Assembly: GCF_010668805.1 (NCBI RefSeq)
Contig: NZ_WUFT01000018.1
Location: forward strand, 62,001-126,000
Reading direction: 5' to 3'
Source of the DNA: Rhizobium phaseoli
Lineage (GTDB): Bacteria > Pseudomonadota > Alphaproteobacteria > Rhizobiales > Rhizobiaceae
DNA length: 64,000 nt
In this document: positions 15,271 through 24,018 of the stretch, one piece after another
How positions within the stretch are numbered: the stretch's first letter is position 1
Layout: every line of letters starts with the position of its first letter
Notes under the pieces: generated by a model
Seen by the model: only the letters and a program-made list of their open reading frames with translations
Told to the model about the DNA's origin: nothing
Databases searched by the model: none
Translations under genes and position numbers: made by a program

Positions 15271-17568
15271 TTATTTGGCGGCTCTGCCTGGCAGCGCGCG
15301 ACGTAGCTGCGTCTGCAGGGCGCGCGCGGCAGTTTGCCCGTGGCGCCAGCTTCCGGCACGGATGAAGGAAGGGATCTGCAGGGCCGGCATTGGCCGGGCA
15401 AGCGCATAACCCTGCAGCGTGTCGCAGTCCAGTTCTTCGAGAATGCGGATATGATCTGAAGTCTCGACGCCCTCGGCGATGACGAGGATGTTCAACGAGC
15501 GACCGATATCGATGATCGAGCCGACGAGTTTGCGCTGCTCGGCCGATTGCGGCAGCATGCGGATCAGCTCCCGGTCGATCTTCAGCGTCTTCGGGCTCAA
15601 GCGCAGCAGGCTGACGATCGAGGCATGGCCGGTGCCGAAATCGTCGATCTGGATGTCGATGCCGAGCTTGCGCAGCTTTTTCAGGTTGGCCGCCACCGCC
15701 TCGTCGCAATCGTCGAGCGAGATCGACTCCAGCAATTCGAAGGCGAACGTGCCGGGCTCGATCTTCAGGGCGCGGAGTTTTTTGCCGAGATCGGGATCGG
15801 CGAGCCGCCTGGCGGAAACGTTGACCGATATTTTCGGAACCACCAGCCCGTCCTTGATCCAGACGCGGCGATCTGCCATGGCGCGCTCCAGGATCAGAGC
15901 GTCGATGGTCGAGACGACGTCGAGGTCTTCGGCGATATCGAGGAAGCGGTCGGGCGTCAGCAGCCCATGCACCGGGTGCTGCCAGCGGGCAAGTGTTTCA
16001 ACGCCCGCGACATCTAGCGTGCGGGCATCGAACTGCAACTGATAGAAGGGCACAAATTCATTGCGCTCGAGGCCGATCAGGATCTCGTCGGCGAGGTGCT
16101 TGGCGGAGATGATATCGCGGCGGGCAGCAGCCGAGAAAAATTCGAAGCGGTTGCGGCCCAGGCCCTTGGCACGATAGAGCGCGATATCGGCATCGAGCAG
16201 CATCTGCTTGGCGTCGAGCGTCGGTCCGCTGTCGATGGCAATGCCGATGCTGGCGCCGAAACGGCAGTCGTGCCCCTCATATCGGACGGGTTTGCGCAGT
16301 TCGCGAATGACACGTTCGGCAAGGCCGCCGATCTTCTTCGATGCGGGATCGACGATGCAGAGGATGACGAATTCGTCGCCGCCGATGCGGGCCACAAAAT
16401 CGGCGGCGCGCACGGAGCTTCTGAGAACGCTTGCGGCATGCCGCAGCATGGCGTCGCCGGCCCGGTGGCCGAGCGTGTCGTTGATCTGCTTGAAGCGGTC
16501 GAGATCGATATGCAGGATCGCCAGCGCCAGGCCCTTGGCGCGGCATTCGGCCGAGCGCTCGTCCAGCATCTTGTCGAGATAGCGGCGGTTCGGCAGGCTG
16601 GTGAGATAATCGTGCAGCGCCAGGTGCTCGATGCTCTCCTTGGCGGCTTCGAGTTCGCGATTGCGCGCCTCGGCCAGATCCTTGGCGCGCTGCAGCTCGT
16701 TTCGCAGCGCGACCTCCTCGGTGACGTCCCAATTGGCGCCGATCAGCTTGCGGTGGCCGTTGCCGTCGACGAAGAAGGCCGAGCGGGCGCGGATGACGCG
16801 TTCGGCGCCGTCGCCGCGAATGATGCGGTATTCCTGCTGGAAATCACTTCCGCTTTCGACGCTGCGGTCGGACAGGCCCAGCACGCGCTCGCGGTCGTCG
16901 GGATGCAGGCTTTTCGCCCAGACGTCGCCGGCGATCTGACGCGAGACGCCCTTCAGCCCGTAAATGGCGATGAGCCGCTCATCCCATTCGACGATGCCAT
17001 TCTCGATATCCGCCTCGAAGACGCCGATGCGAGACGTCTCCAGCGCCAGATCGAGCCGGCGCGACAGACGCGACAGCGTCTCTTCGGCCTCCTTGCGGGC
17101 GGTGATATCCGTATCGGTGCCGACGATGCGTGTCGGCACGCCGCTCTCGTCCCATTCGACGCAGGCGCCACGGCAGTCGATCCACATCCAGTGGCCGTCC
17201 CTGTGGCGCTCGCGATATTGGAAGATCTGGTAATCCGGATCGCCGGCGTTCTGCCGGTCGATGGCGTGGACGACGAAATCGCGGTCATCGGGATGGACGA
17301 GCTGCAGCCAGGTGTCGTAATCGCCGGCGGCTTCCTCGTCCGGCGCCATGCCGCGCATGGTCTTCCACGTCTGCGAGTAATATTTGCGATCAAGACGGTA
17401 GTTGTGATCCCATACGCCAAGGCCGGAGCCGACGAGCGCATGGTTCCACCGGCTCTCCCGCTCCGCCAGGTCGGAATCATCGTCTGCCCCGTTGCCGCCG
17501 CCTGCCTCGGCCGCTACGGCCTCGTCATGCGGATCATCGGCCGCTGGATGGGCTTTCTTCACAGGCAT
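15271..17568 (-). CDS. PAS-PAS-GGDEF-EAL cyclic-di-GMP enzyme
   Basis: 765 residues, no membrane segment. Two PAS domains are seen (about 40-160 and 170-295, each ending in a D-x-T/D-V-T PAC motif), then a coiled linker and a GGDEF domain. The active site GGDEF is at 396-400, with an RAAD inhibitory I-site exactly five residues before it. The EAL domain (about 495-745) carries VETLARW (E524-x-L-x-R; the motif reads ETL rather than EAL but keeps the metal-binding Glu), SVNVSARRL, QIDDFGTGHAS, TLKIDRELI, VIAEGVET and DTLQGY. Both cyclase and phosphodiesterase residues look intact, so it may make or break c-di-GMP under PAS control. Confidence 0.92.
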   Translation of the reverse strand: MPVKKAHPAADDPHDEAVAAEAGGGNGADDDSDLAERESRWNHALVGSGLGVWDHNYRLDRKYYSQTWKTMRGMAPDEEAAGDYDTWLQLVHPDDRDFVVHAIDRQNAGDPDYQIFQYRERHRDGHWMWIDCRGACVEWDESGVPTRIVGTDTDITARKEAEETLSRLSRRLDLALETSRIGVFEADIENGIVEWDERLIAIYGLKGVSRQIAGDVWAKSLHPDDRERVLGLSDRSVESGSDFQQEYRIIRGDGAERVIRARSAFFVDGNGHRKLIGANWDVTEEVALRNELQRAKDLAEARNRELEAAKESIEHLALHDYLTSLPNRRYLDKMLDERSAECRAKGLALAILHIDLDRFKQINDTLGHRAGDAMLRHAASVLRSSVRAADFVARIGGDEFVILCIVDPASKKIGGLAERVIRELRKPVRYEGHDCRFGASIGIAIDSGPTLDAKQMLLDADIALYRAKGLGRNRFEFFSAAARRDIISAKHLADEILIGLERNEFVPFYQLQFDARTLDVAGVETLARWQHPVHGLLTPDRFLDIAEDLDVVSTIDALILERAMADRRVWIKDGLVVPKISVNVSARRLADPDLGKKLRALKIEPGTFAFELLESISLDDCDEAVAANLKKLRKLGIDIQIDDFGTGHASIVSLLRLSPKTLKIDRELIRMLPQSAEQRKLVGSIIDIGRSLNILVIAEGVETSDHIRILEELDCDTLQGYALARPMPALQIPSFIRAGSWRHGQTAARALQTQLRRALPGRAAK

Positions 17569-17664
17569 TCTCGCTTAGTTCATCTCGGTGCAGTCTGCTG
17601 TCATTCCATTAAGAAAGACTTAGAAAGCACTTGCGCAACAAGCGAGAGGCCGGTTTTCCGGCAA

Positions 17665-18219
17665 TCAGGCGGAGAGCTTACTGAGGAACTGGGCGAAGAC
17701 CATCGTGCCCTCGGGCCAGGGGCCGTGACCGGAATCGGCATTGATATGGCCCGCCTCGCCGGCATCGACGAGGAAGGAGCCCCAACTGCTGGCGATATCG
17801 TCGGCATGTTCGTAGCTGCCGAACGGATCGCTGCGGCTCGCCACCGTGATCGACGGGAAGGGCAGCGGATCACGCGGATAGGGACCGAAGGTCATCAGGT
17901 GCTTCGGGCGGATGTCGGGATTGGCGACATCGGGCGGGGCGACGAGGAAGGCGCCAGCCACCGGTTTGCGGAAATGCGGGATGGCATGGATCGCCGAGGC
18001 CACGCCAAGCGAATGGGCGACGAGGACGACCGGACGGGTCGAGGCGTTCACTTCCTCGGCGATACGGGCGATCCAGTCCTCGCGGACCGGCTTTGTCCAT
18101 TCGGCCTGTTCGACGCGCCGCGCCGTGCTGAGTTTTGCTTCCCAGCGGCTTTGCCAGTGGCTTGGGCCGGAGTTGGTGTAGCCGGGGATGATGAGGATAT
18201 CTGCGTCTGAGGCTTTCAT
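17665..18219 (-). CDS. RBBP9/YdeN-type serine hydrolase
   Basis: 184 residues from ATG 18219; the open frame continues to 18285 without further homology. It starts ADILIIPGYTNSGPSHWQ, typical of the RBBP9 family. Triad: Ser in VLVAHSLGVASA, Asp in VASRSDPFGS, His in EAGHINADSGHG. The family is cytoplasmic and its substrates are mostly unknown. It is a single gene, divergent from the DUF2189 gene. Confidence 0.85.
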   Translation of the reverse strand: MKASDADILIIPGYTNSGPSHWQSRWEAKLSTARRVEQAEWTKPVREDWIARIAEEVNASTRPVVLVAHSLGVASAIHAIPHFRKPVAGAFLVAPPDVANPDIRPKHLMTFGPYPRDPLPFPSITVASRSDPFGSYEHADDIASSWGSFLVDAGEAGHINADSGHGPWPEGTMVFAQFLSKLSA

Positions 18220-18396
18220 AGTGCCGCCGATGTGAGAAAGCTCGACCAAGATGTCAAGAGGGGACGTGAAGGGAGAGAGCGACACGGGCGTTTTGGTTTG
18301 CTATATTGCTCCAGTGCCGGTTGCGGATTTCGTATCGGCTTGCCCGCCGATTGCGTGTCCGCTGCCGACCAGGTCTCGGCTGAGGAGGAGAAAGCC

Positions 18397-19200
18397 ATGG
18401 CGGCATTTCATGTCATGACGGGTGCAGGCGAAAGCTTGGCGCGGCCCGTTGTCAATCGCATCAGTATCGCCGACGTCTTCGACGCGCTGAAGCGCGGGTA
18501 CGACGATTTCATGGAGAAACCGTCGCATTATGTGTTCCTGTGCCTGATGTACCCGATTGCCGGCGTCTTCCTGACGCTGTGGTCATCGGGCGCCAATCTT
18601 TTGCCGATGGTCTTTCCGTTGATGGCAGGTTTCGTGCTGATCGGCCCGATCGCAGCGATCGGTCTCTACGAGATCAGCCGCCGGCGCGAAGCCGGCCTCG
18701 ACACGTCATGGACGCATGCGCTCGACGTACGCCATTCGCCGGCGCTGCCGTCGATCGTCGCAGTCGGGCTGATGCTGTGTGCGCTTTTCGTCGTCTGGCT
18801 GGTGACGGCGCAGACGCTCTACAGCAACCTGCTCGGCGAAGTGTTTCCGCGCAGCATGGCGGACTTCTTCCGCCAGGTCTTCGGCACGCCCGAGGGCATG
18901 CAGCTGATCATCTGGGGCAATCTGATCGGCTTCGTCTTCGCGCTCGTCGTGCTGTCGATATCCGTCATCACCTTTCCGCTGTTGCTCGACCGCGATGTCG
19001 GCGCGGTGGCCGCCGTCCTCGCCTCGATCCGGGCGACGATCGCCAATCCGGTGCCGGTGCTGCTCTGGGGCCTGATCGTCGCAGCACTGCTCGTGATCGG
19101 CACGATCCCGGTCTTTGCCGGGCTGGCGCTGGTTATTCCGATCCTTGGCCATGCGACCTGGCATCTTTACCGCAAGCTGATTGCGCGCGAAGGCGTGTAA
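18397..19200 (+). CDS. DUF2189 integral membrane protein
   Basis: 267 residues from ATG 18397 (GAGGAGGAG upstream); the frame is open to 18232 but the extra part is not hydrophobic. VNRISIADVFDALKRGYDDFMEKPSHYVF is the DUF2189 N-terminus (W/D-L-x-x-G-x-D-F). Six membrane helices follow in three pairs. Inner-membrane protein of unknown function. Confidence 0.8.
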   Translation: MAAFHVMTGAGESLARPVVNRISIADVFDALKRGYDDFMEKPSHYVFLCLMYPIAGVFLTLWSSGANLLPMVFPLMAGFVLIGPIAAIGLYEISRRREAGLDTSWTHALDVRHSPALPSIVAVGLMLCALFVVWLVTAQTLYSNLLGEVFPRSMADFFRQVFGTPEGMQLIIWGNLIGFVFALVVLSISVITFPLLLDRDVGAVAAVLASIRATIANPVPVLLWGLIVAALLVIGTIPVFAGLALVIPILGHATWHLYRKLIAREGV

Positions 19201-19328
19201 TCGAAGGTTTTCCGGGGATCTCGAACTGTCGTGATCCCCGGAATTCAAAGCTTCGTCCTTTCCCGGAACCTCAAGACCTCTCGCCGCGTTATGTGTGACC
19301 GGCTTGTGGGAGGATTTCGGAGGTGACG

Positions 19329-19808
19329 ATGAAGCATCTGTTCGCCCGCTTCTCAACGAAGATATCGGAATGGGCGGGCAAGCCCGTAGTCTTCATCTTG
19401 GCGCTCATCGCCGTCATCATCTGGGCGGCCCTCGGGCCCTTCTTCGATTATTCGGAAACCTGGCAGCTGGTCATCAACACCGGCACGACGATCATCACCT
19501 TCCTGATGGTTTTCGTGTTGCAGAACGCCCAGACGCGCGACACCAGGGCGATCCAAGCCAAACTCAACGAAATCATCCTGACCAGCCACGCGGAAAACCG
19601 CTTCATCGGCATCGAAAATCTCGACGAGGAGGAGCTGAAGCGCCTCGACGAGCTGGTCGCCAAGGCGGCCAAGGGTAGGGGCGAGACGGAAGCTTGCCGG
19701 ATATCGGAGACCGCGGAAGCTGCTGCGCCGAAAAAGACCGAAGCTCGCAAACGCCTGGGGAGCGCCAAAACCTCGAAGATGAAACAACGGCCGCTTGAGA
19801 AGAGCTGA
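19329..19808 (+). CDS. Low-affinity iron permease-like small membrane protein
   Basis: 159 residues from ATG 19329, with GGAGG 5 nt upstream (the GTG at 19323 lies inside the ribosome site). Two membrane helices (about 20-40 and 52-70), then a cytoplasmic helix: LIAVIIWAALGP, TIITFLMVFVLQNAQTRDTRAIQAKLNEIIL. This matches the bacterial low-affinity Fe/Cu permease family (PF04120). The Lys/Ala-rich tail is disordered. Iron transport has not been shown for the bacterial members, so the name is only a family label. Confidence 0.75.
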   Translation: MKHLFARFSTKISEWAGKPVVFILALIAVIIWAALGPFFDYSETWQLVINTGTTIITFLMVFVLQNAQTRDTRAIQAKLNEIILTSHAENRFIGIENLDEEELKRLDELVAKAAKGRGETEACRISETAEAAAPKKTEARKRLGSAKTSKMKQRPLEKS

Positions 19809-19918
19809 ATTATTAAATAGGATTCGTACCTTAGTCGGGCATTTGAAAGTCTTCGCCCTTTGTTTTTTTAAAAGACACACATAGCGCTGTAAATCCAGAG
19901 TCATGTTCGGAGAGGAGA

Positions 19919-20332
19919 ATGAGCGAGTCCTTCCTCAGGGAGCCCCAGGTCGAATTGTTTTTTCAGGCCTATTTCGTGGGATTGGCGATTGGGCATCTGC
20001 CATTTTTCTTCGAGTTTGGCCTTATTGGGTTGTTCTGGAGGTTTATCTTTTCGCTGCCATTCGTTTTTGTATTGTTTATTTTCTATCGCATTAAGTTTGC
20101 CGAAATAAATTCACGGCCAATTTTGTGGTCTTCCATCGTTTTTATGGGAATTTCAGCGTTGATTGCAGTTGCCCTATTTCTGCTGTCGGATATTGGCGTC
20201 CAGGATATCACGCTGAGGGAGCTGACCTTATTGTCCTTTTTGTTGGTGATTTCCCTGCCTTCGGTTCTGGTTTCATGCATTTACTTCGTGGTCATGATCA
20301 CGCTGCAGTCAAGGAAGCGAAGCGTCGGATAG
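19919..20332 (+). CDS. Hypothetical four-helix membrane protein
   Basis: 137 residues from ATG 19919 (GGAGAGGAG directly upstream). Four hydrophobic helices: about 15-32, 37-58, 68-88 and 103-128. It is rich in Phe and Leu and coded by DNA clearly lower in GC than its neighbours, which could mean transfer. No family recognised. It is flanked by 110 bp upstream and 252 bp downstream without genes. Confidence 0.55.
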   Translation: MSESFLREPQVELFFQAYFVGLAIGHLPFFFEFGLIGLFWRFIFSLPFVFVLFIFYRIKFAEINSRPILWSSIVFMGISALIAVALFLLSDIGVQDITLRELTLLSFLLVISLPSVLVSCIYFVVMITLQSRKRSVG

Positions 20333-20410
20333 ATCGTCAAGGGAGCAGTCACGGTCGCTAGTAGCGATTGAGACTTGTCGGCTTCTGAAAAGCAGAAGAG
20401 TTGGCCACAA

Positions 20411-20432
20411 TGAGATGATGGAAATCATCTCA
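20411..20432. terminator. Hairpin in the space between convergent genes
   Basis: Perfect 9-bp arms TGAGATGAT / ATCATCTCA with a 4-nt loop, followed 9 nt later by six Ts (20442-20447) on the plus strand. It is the only structure seen in the 252-bp space 20333-20584 and may end the plus-strand membrane protein transcript. Confidence 0.4.
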
Positions 20433-20584
20433 GATTACCGATTTTTTCCGATCGCACAGTAGTCGCCCTAATCTATCGCGACAGCGTCGCTCCAGAAATG
20501 ATTGCGCATTCATCTACGACAGAGCATGAACGGCAACGTCTTCCCGGCCGCCCGCTTCCATTCTAAGTGACGCCCCCAGACCTC

Positions 20585-21892
20585 TCACGCCGCCCCAAAC
20601 ACCCGCCGGAAAATCGTATCGACATGCTTGGTATGATACCCAAGGTCGAACTTCTCGCGAATATCCTCCTCGGACAGCGCAGCCCGAACTTCCGCATCGG
20701 CGAGCAGCTCTTCCAAGAAGTCCTTGCCCCGTTCCCAGACCTTCATGGCGTTGCGCTGCACCAGGCGGTAGGCGTCCTCGCGGGAGGCGCCGGCCTGGGT
20801 CAGGGCCAGGAGAACGCGCTGGGAGTGGACGAGGCCGCGGAATTTGTTGAGGTTCTTCTCCATGTTCTCAGGGTAGACCAGCAGCTTTTCGATGACGCCG
20901 GCGAGACGGGAGAGGGCGAAGTCGAGGGTGACTGTGGCATCCGGGCCGATCATGCGTTCGACGGAGGAGTGGGAGATATCGCGCTCGTGCCAGAGGGCGA
21001 CGTTTTCCATGGCCGGCATGGCGTAGGAGCGGACCATGCGGGCGAGGCCGGTGAGGTTTTCGGTCAGCACCGGATTGCGCTTGTGCGGCATGGCCGAGGA
21101 GCCCTTCTGGCCGGGCGAGAAATATTCTTCCACTTCCAGCACTTCGGTGCGCTGCAGGTGGCGGATTTCGGTCGACAGGCGCTCGATGGAGGAGGCGACG
21201 ACGCCGAGGGTGGCGAAATACATGGCGTGGCGGTCGCGCGGGATGACCTGCGTCGAGACCGGCTCGGCCTTCAGGCCAAGCGCCTCGGCGACATGCTCCT
21301 CGACGCGCGGATCGATATTGGCGAAGGTGCCGACGGCGCCCGAGATGGCGCAGGTCGCGACTTCCTCGCGGGCGGCGACGAGGCGCTGGCGGCAGCGCTC
21401 GAATTCGGCATAGGCGAGCGCCAGCTTGACGCCGAAGGTGGTGGGCTCGGCGTGAATGCCGTGCGAGCGGCCGATGGTGACGGTGTCCTTATGTTCGAAG
21501 GCGCGGGTTTTGAGCGCTGCGAGCAGGCGGTCGATATCGGCAATCAGGATATCGGTGGCGCGCACAAGCTGGACGTTGAAGCAGGTGTCGAGCACGTCTG
21601 ATGAGGTCATACCCTGGTGGACGAAACGCGCATCCGGGCCGACGATCTCGGCAAGGTGGGTGAGGAAGGCGATGACGTCATGCTTGGTGACGGCCTCAAT
21701 CTCGTCGATGCGGTCGACGTCGAAGGTGGCCGCGCCGCCCTTTTCCCAGATCGTCTTTGCTGCCGATTGGGGGATGACGCCGAGTTCGGCCAGCGCGTCG
21801 CAGGCATGCGCTTCGATCTCGAACCAGATGCGGAATTTGGTTTCGGGAGACCAGATGGCGACCATTTCGGGGCGGGAATAACGCGGGATCAT
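20585..21892 (-). CDS. purB: Adenylosuccinate lyase (PurB)
   Basis: 435 residues, normal length. It cleaves SAICAR to AICAR and adenylosuccinate to AMP, releasing fumarate. The sequence shows MTSSDVLDTCFNVQL, the His-containing GRSHGIHAEPTTFG and the fumarase-superfamily signature GSSAMPHKRNP. It is last in a minus-strand run rpe-DUF2259-membrane protein-purB, but is separated from the previous gene by 123 bp holding a rhizobial palindrome. Confidence 0.97.
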   Translation of the reverse strand: MIPRYSRPEMVAIWSPETKFRIWFEIEAHACDALAELGVIPQSAAKTIWEKGGAATFDVDRIDEIEAVTKHDVIAFLTHLAEIVGPDARFVHQGMTSSDVLDTCFNVQLVRATDILIADIDRLLAALKTRAFEHKDTVTIGRSHGIHAEPTTFGVKLALAYAEFERCRQRLVAAREEVATCAISGAVGTFANIDPRVEEHVAEALGLKAEPVSTQVIPRDRHAMYFATLGVVASSIERLSTEIRHLQRTEVLEVEEYFSPGQKGSSAMPHKRNPVLTENLTGLARMVRSYAMPAMENVALWHERDISHSSVERMIGPDATVTLDFALSRLAGVIEKLLVYPENMEKNLNKFRGLVHSQRVLLALTQAGASREDAYRLVQRNAMKVWERGKDFLEELLADAEVRAALSEEDIREKFDLGYHTKHVDTIFRRVFGAA

Positions 21893-21937
21893 GGGCGGCT
21901 GCCTTCACTTCAAGAGATTTGAGCGTTTCGTTTTTAC

Positions 21938-21981
21938 GCAATTCCAGACGGAAAACCGCGGGGCGCTTTTCCTGGAATTGC
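21938..21981. repeat. Rhizobial intergenic palindrome
   Basis: Stem GCAATTCC / GGAATTGC (outer, perfect 8 bp) and GGAAAA / TTTTCC (inner, perfect 6 bp), separated by a small internal loop. I recall this GCAATTCCAG...TTTTCCTGGAATTGC palindrome as a frequent intergenic element of Rhizobium genomes. It lies upstream of purB and could form a hairpin in its leader. Confidence 0.65.
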
Positions 21982-22015
21982 TTCAGTGCCCCTGTAGCAA
22001 AGACGGGCGGCAATC

Positions 22016-22546
22016 TCAACGCATGCGTTTGGCAAGATGATAGCTGCTGGCGACAAGGCAGACGGGACCAAGCGGCAGGAACAGGCGAAGACCGATCACT
22101 AGAAACTGGTAGACGGCGCTGATGCTGGTGAAGACGAATTGAAAAGCCCAGACGACGCTGCCGAAGGGCGCGTGCCAGCGCGAGTAGAAGAGCCGGTATT
22201 CCATGGCGAAGAGGAAGGCGGTCATTGCGATCGTGGCGGCCGTCAGCGTCACGAAAAAGGCGGCAAACCGCGCCTCCGCCGGCCTGCCATAGGCAAAGAA
22301 GCGGGCGACCGGCAGGGCGAAGGGCCAGGCGAAAAGGCCGCCGGCGAAATAGAGCACGGCGACCTCGGCAAGCCGGCTCGTCTGCAGGCCGTTGCGGAGG
22401 TAAAGACCGAGCATGGCGGAGGCGAGCATCTGCGCGCCCCAGAACAATGCGCCGGCAATCAGATCGGGGTAGGGCGGCCACGCAGCTCTGAGACGATCCC
22501 TGCTGGGGCGATCTGTCCTTGAGCGATCCGGGCTCGGGCCATCCAT
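22016..22546 (-). CDS. Hypothetical four-helix membrane protein
   Basis: 176 residues from ATG 22546; the frame is open further to 22813 but overlaps the DUF2259 gene. The first 20 residues are Asp/Arg/Ser/Pro-rich and semi-repetitive (PDRSRTDRPSRDRLR). Four membrane helices follow: ALFWGAQMLASAMLGLYL, LYFAGGLFAWPFALPVARFF, FFVTLTAATIAMTAFLFAM and FVFTSISAVYQFLVIGL. It starts 17 bp after the DUF2259 gene. Function unknown. Confidence 0.65.
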   Translation of the reverse strand: MDGPSPDRSRTDRPSRDRLRAAWPPYPDLIAGALFWGAQMLASAMLGLYLRNGLQTSRLAEVAVLYFAGGLFAWPFALPVARFFAYGRPAEARFAAFFVTLTAATIAMTAFLFAMEYRLFYSRWHAPFGSVVWAFQFVFTSISAVYQFLVIGLRLFLPLGPVCLVASSYHLAKRMR

Positions 22547-22563
22547 CTTTGGGCGATCCTGGT

Positions 22564-23277
22564 TCAGGGATGAACCGGAACGGCGATCCAGCGTCCGTTC
22601 CTGTCGGCGTCGAAGGCGAGGATAAGGGCGATGTGAATCTGGTTTCCGGCTTCCGGCTGATAGACCATCGCGCCGCCGATCCGGTATTCCACAGAACAGG
22701 CGCGGTCGGCCGGGACCGCGGTTGCTTGCCGCGCTGCCTGGCGGTTCGGAGCGCCTTGCTTCTCGATCATCTGCAGGCTGAAGCCGAGGACCCGCTTGTC
22801 GACCGACGCGCAATCCTTCGGGGTCGGCACCGGCATCTCACCGAGCGAAAGCGTATAGGGCGATTTCGGCGGACCGTCGGTCGCAAGCGTGGTGTAGCGG
22901 ATGGTCTTCGAGGGAGAGCCGAGTTCGGTCGGCGGATTGAAGGCGGCGATCAGGCCGGGATTGGTCAAGAGATCGTATTTGTCCATCTGGCTGCGCGCCG
23001 CCGTCAGGTTCTGCCGCCGCGCCTTGGAGAGATTGGCGTCCTTATCGGTCATCTCGGTGTGGAAGGGCGTGCCCTCGAGATACTGGCCGCTGTCGGTATC
23101 GACGAAATAGGTGTTGGAGTAGGGAGCGCCGCCTTCCTCGATGCCGAATTCCTGAAATCCGAACACCTTGCCGTCGGCGGAAAAGCCGATCGGCTGGATA
23201 TTGGCGATATCGCCGGCCAGTGACAGGCCGGGCAATGCAGCGGCAAGCATGCCGCCGATGAGTAGACGCTTCATCAT
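22564..23277 (-). CDS. DUF2259 predicted secreted protein
   Basis: 237 residues with a Sec signal MMKRLLIGGMLAAALPGLSLAGD cleaved near residue 22. The mature part opens IANIQPIGFSADGKVFGFQEFGI, the DUF2259 signature, and has a single Cys pair (about 152 and 197). The start ATG 23277 overlaps the rpe stop by ATGA, so it is translationally coupled to rpe. Periplasmic protein of unknown function. Confidence 0.8.
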   Translation of the reverse strand: MMKRLLIGGMLAAALPGLSLAGDIANIQPIGFSADGKVFGFQEFGIEEGGAPYSNTYFVDTDSGQYLEGTPFHTEMTDKDANLSKARRQNLTAARSQMDKYDLLTNPGLIAAFNPPTELGSPSKTIRYTTLATDGPPKSPYTLSLGEMPVPTPKDCASVDKRVLGFSLQMIEKQGAPNRQAARQATAVPADRACSVEYRIGGAMVYQPEAGNQIHIALILAFDADRNGRWIAVPVHP

Positions 23278-23951
23278 GCTCGTGCCCCTTCGGCTGCCTG
23301 ACGCAGATCGGCGACGGTCCGGCGATAATCCTCGACCGTCGCGCCCTTGAAAATCGCCGAGCCGGCGACGAGAACGTTGCCGCCGGCCTGCGCGATTGCC
23401 GGCACCGTTTCCACCGTGACGCCGCCGTCGACCTCGAGTTCGATCGGCCGATCACCGATCAGTGACTTCGCAGCTGCGATCTTGGCCGCCATCGCCGGAA
23501 TGAACTTCTGCCCGCCGAAGCCGGGATTGACCGACATGATCAGGATGAGATCGACATCGTCGAGCACGTTTTCGATGACGCTGAGCGGTGTTGCTGGATT
23601 GAGCGTCACCCCGACCTTCTTGCCGAGATTGCGGATGGTCTGCAGCGAGCGATGCAGATGCGGCCCGGCTTCGGCATGGACGGTGATGCGGTCGCAGCCG
23701 GCCTTGGCGAAGGCTTCGAGATAGTCGTCGACCGGCGAGATCATCAGATGGCAGTCGAAGGTGGCGGAGGTATAGGAGCGCAGCGACTTGATGACATCGG
23801 GGCCGAAAGAGATATTCGGCACGAAATGCCCGTCCATCACGTCGAGATGGATCCAGTCGGCGCCGGCGGCCGTGACGTTGCGCACCTCCTCGCCGAGCCT
23901 GGCGAAATCCGCCGCGAGAATCGAGGGGGCAATGCGAATGGGCAGCGTCAT
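23274..23951 (-). CDS. rpe: Ribulose-phosphate 3-epimerase
   Basis: 225 residues from ATG 23951. TIM-barrel epimerase of the pentose phosphate and Calvin pathways (ribulose-5-P to xylulose-5-P). Family motifs: RIAPSILAADFARLGEE, the metal ligands in HLDVMDGHFVPNISFGP, CHLMISP, LIMSVNPGFGGQKF and EVDGGVTVET. First of a probable operon with the DUF2259 gene. Confidence 0.96.
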   Translation of the reverse strand: MTLPIRIAPSILAADFARLGEEVRNVTAAGADWIHLDVMDGHFVPNISFGPDVIKSLRSYTSATFDCHLMISPVDDYLEAFAKAGCDRITVHAEAGPHLHRSLQTIRNLGKKVGVTLNPATPLSVIENVLDDVDLILIMSVNPGFGGQKFIPAMAAKIAAAKSLIGDRPIELEVDGGVTVETVPAIAQAGGNVLVAGSAIFKGATVEDYRRTVADLRQAAEGARA

Positions 23952-24018
23952 CAAATCTCACTCCATATGGGCTGCCATTTGACCGTGGCGCCGGAATTCA
24001 AGGCTGGCGCGCCGTCGC

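Noticed and set aside
15900..16010. Degenerate EAL domain, because the motif reads ETL
   Set aside because: The metal ligand Glu and the E-x-L-x-R pattern are kept and all other catalytic positions look intact, so inactivity is not supported.
16096..18210. 704-codon plus-strand open frame
   Set aside because: Lies antisense to the GGDEF-EAL and RBBP9-type genes, has no ribosome site and no recognisable domain.
20333..20584. Small RNA gene in the space before purB
   Set aside because: Only one AT-rich hairpin is visible, without a recognisable promoter or known RNA family.
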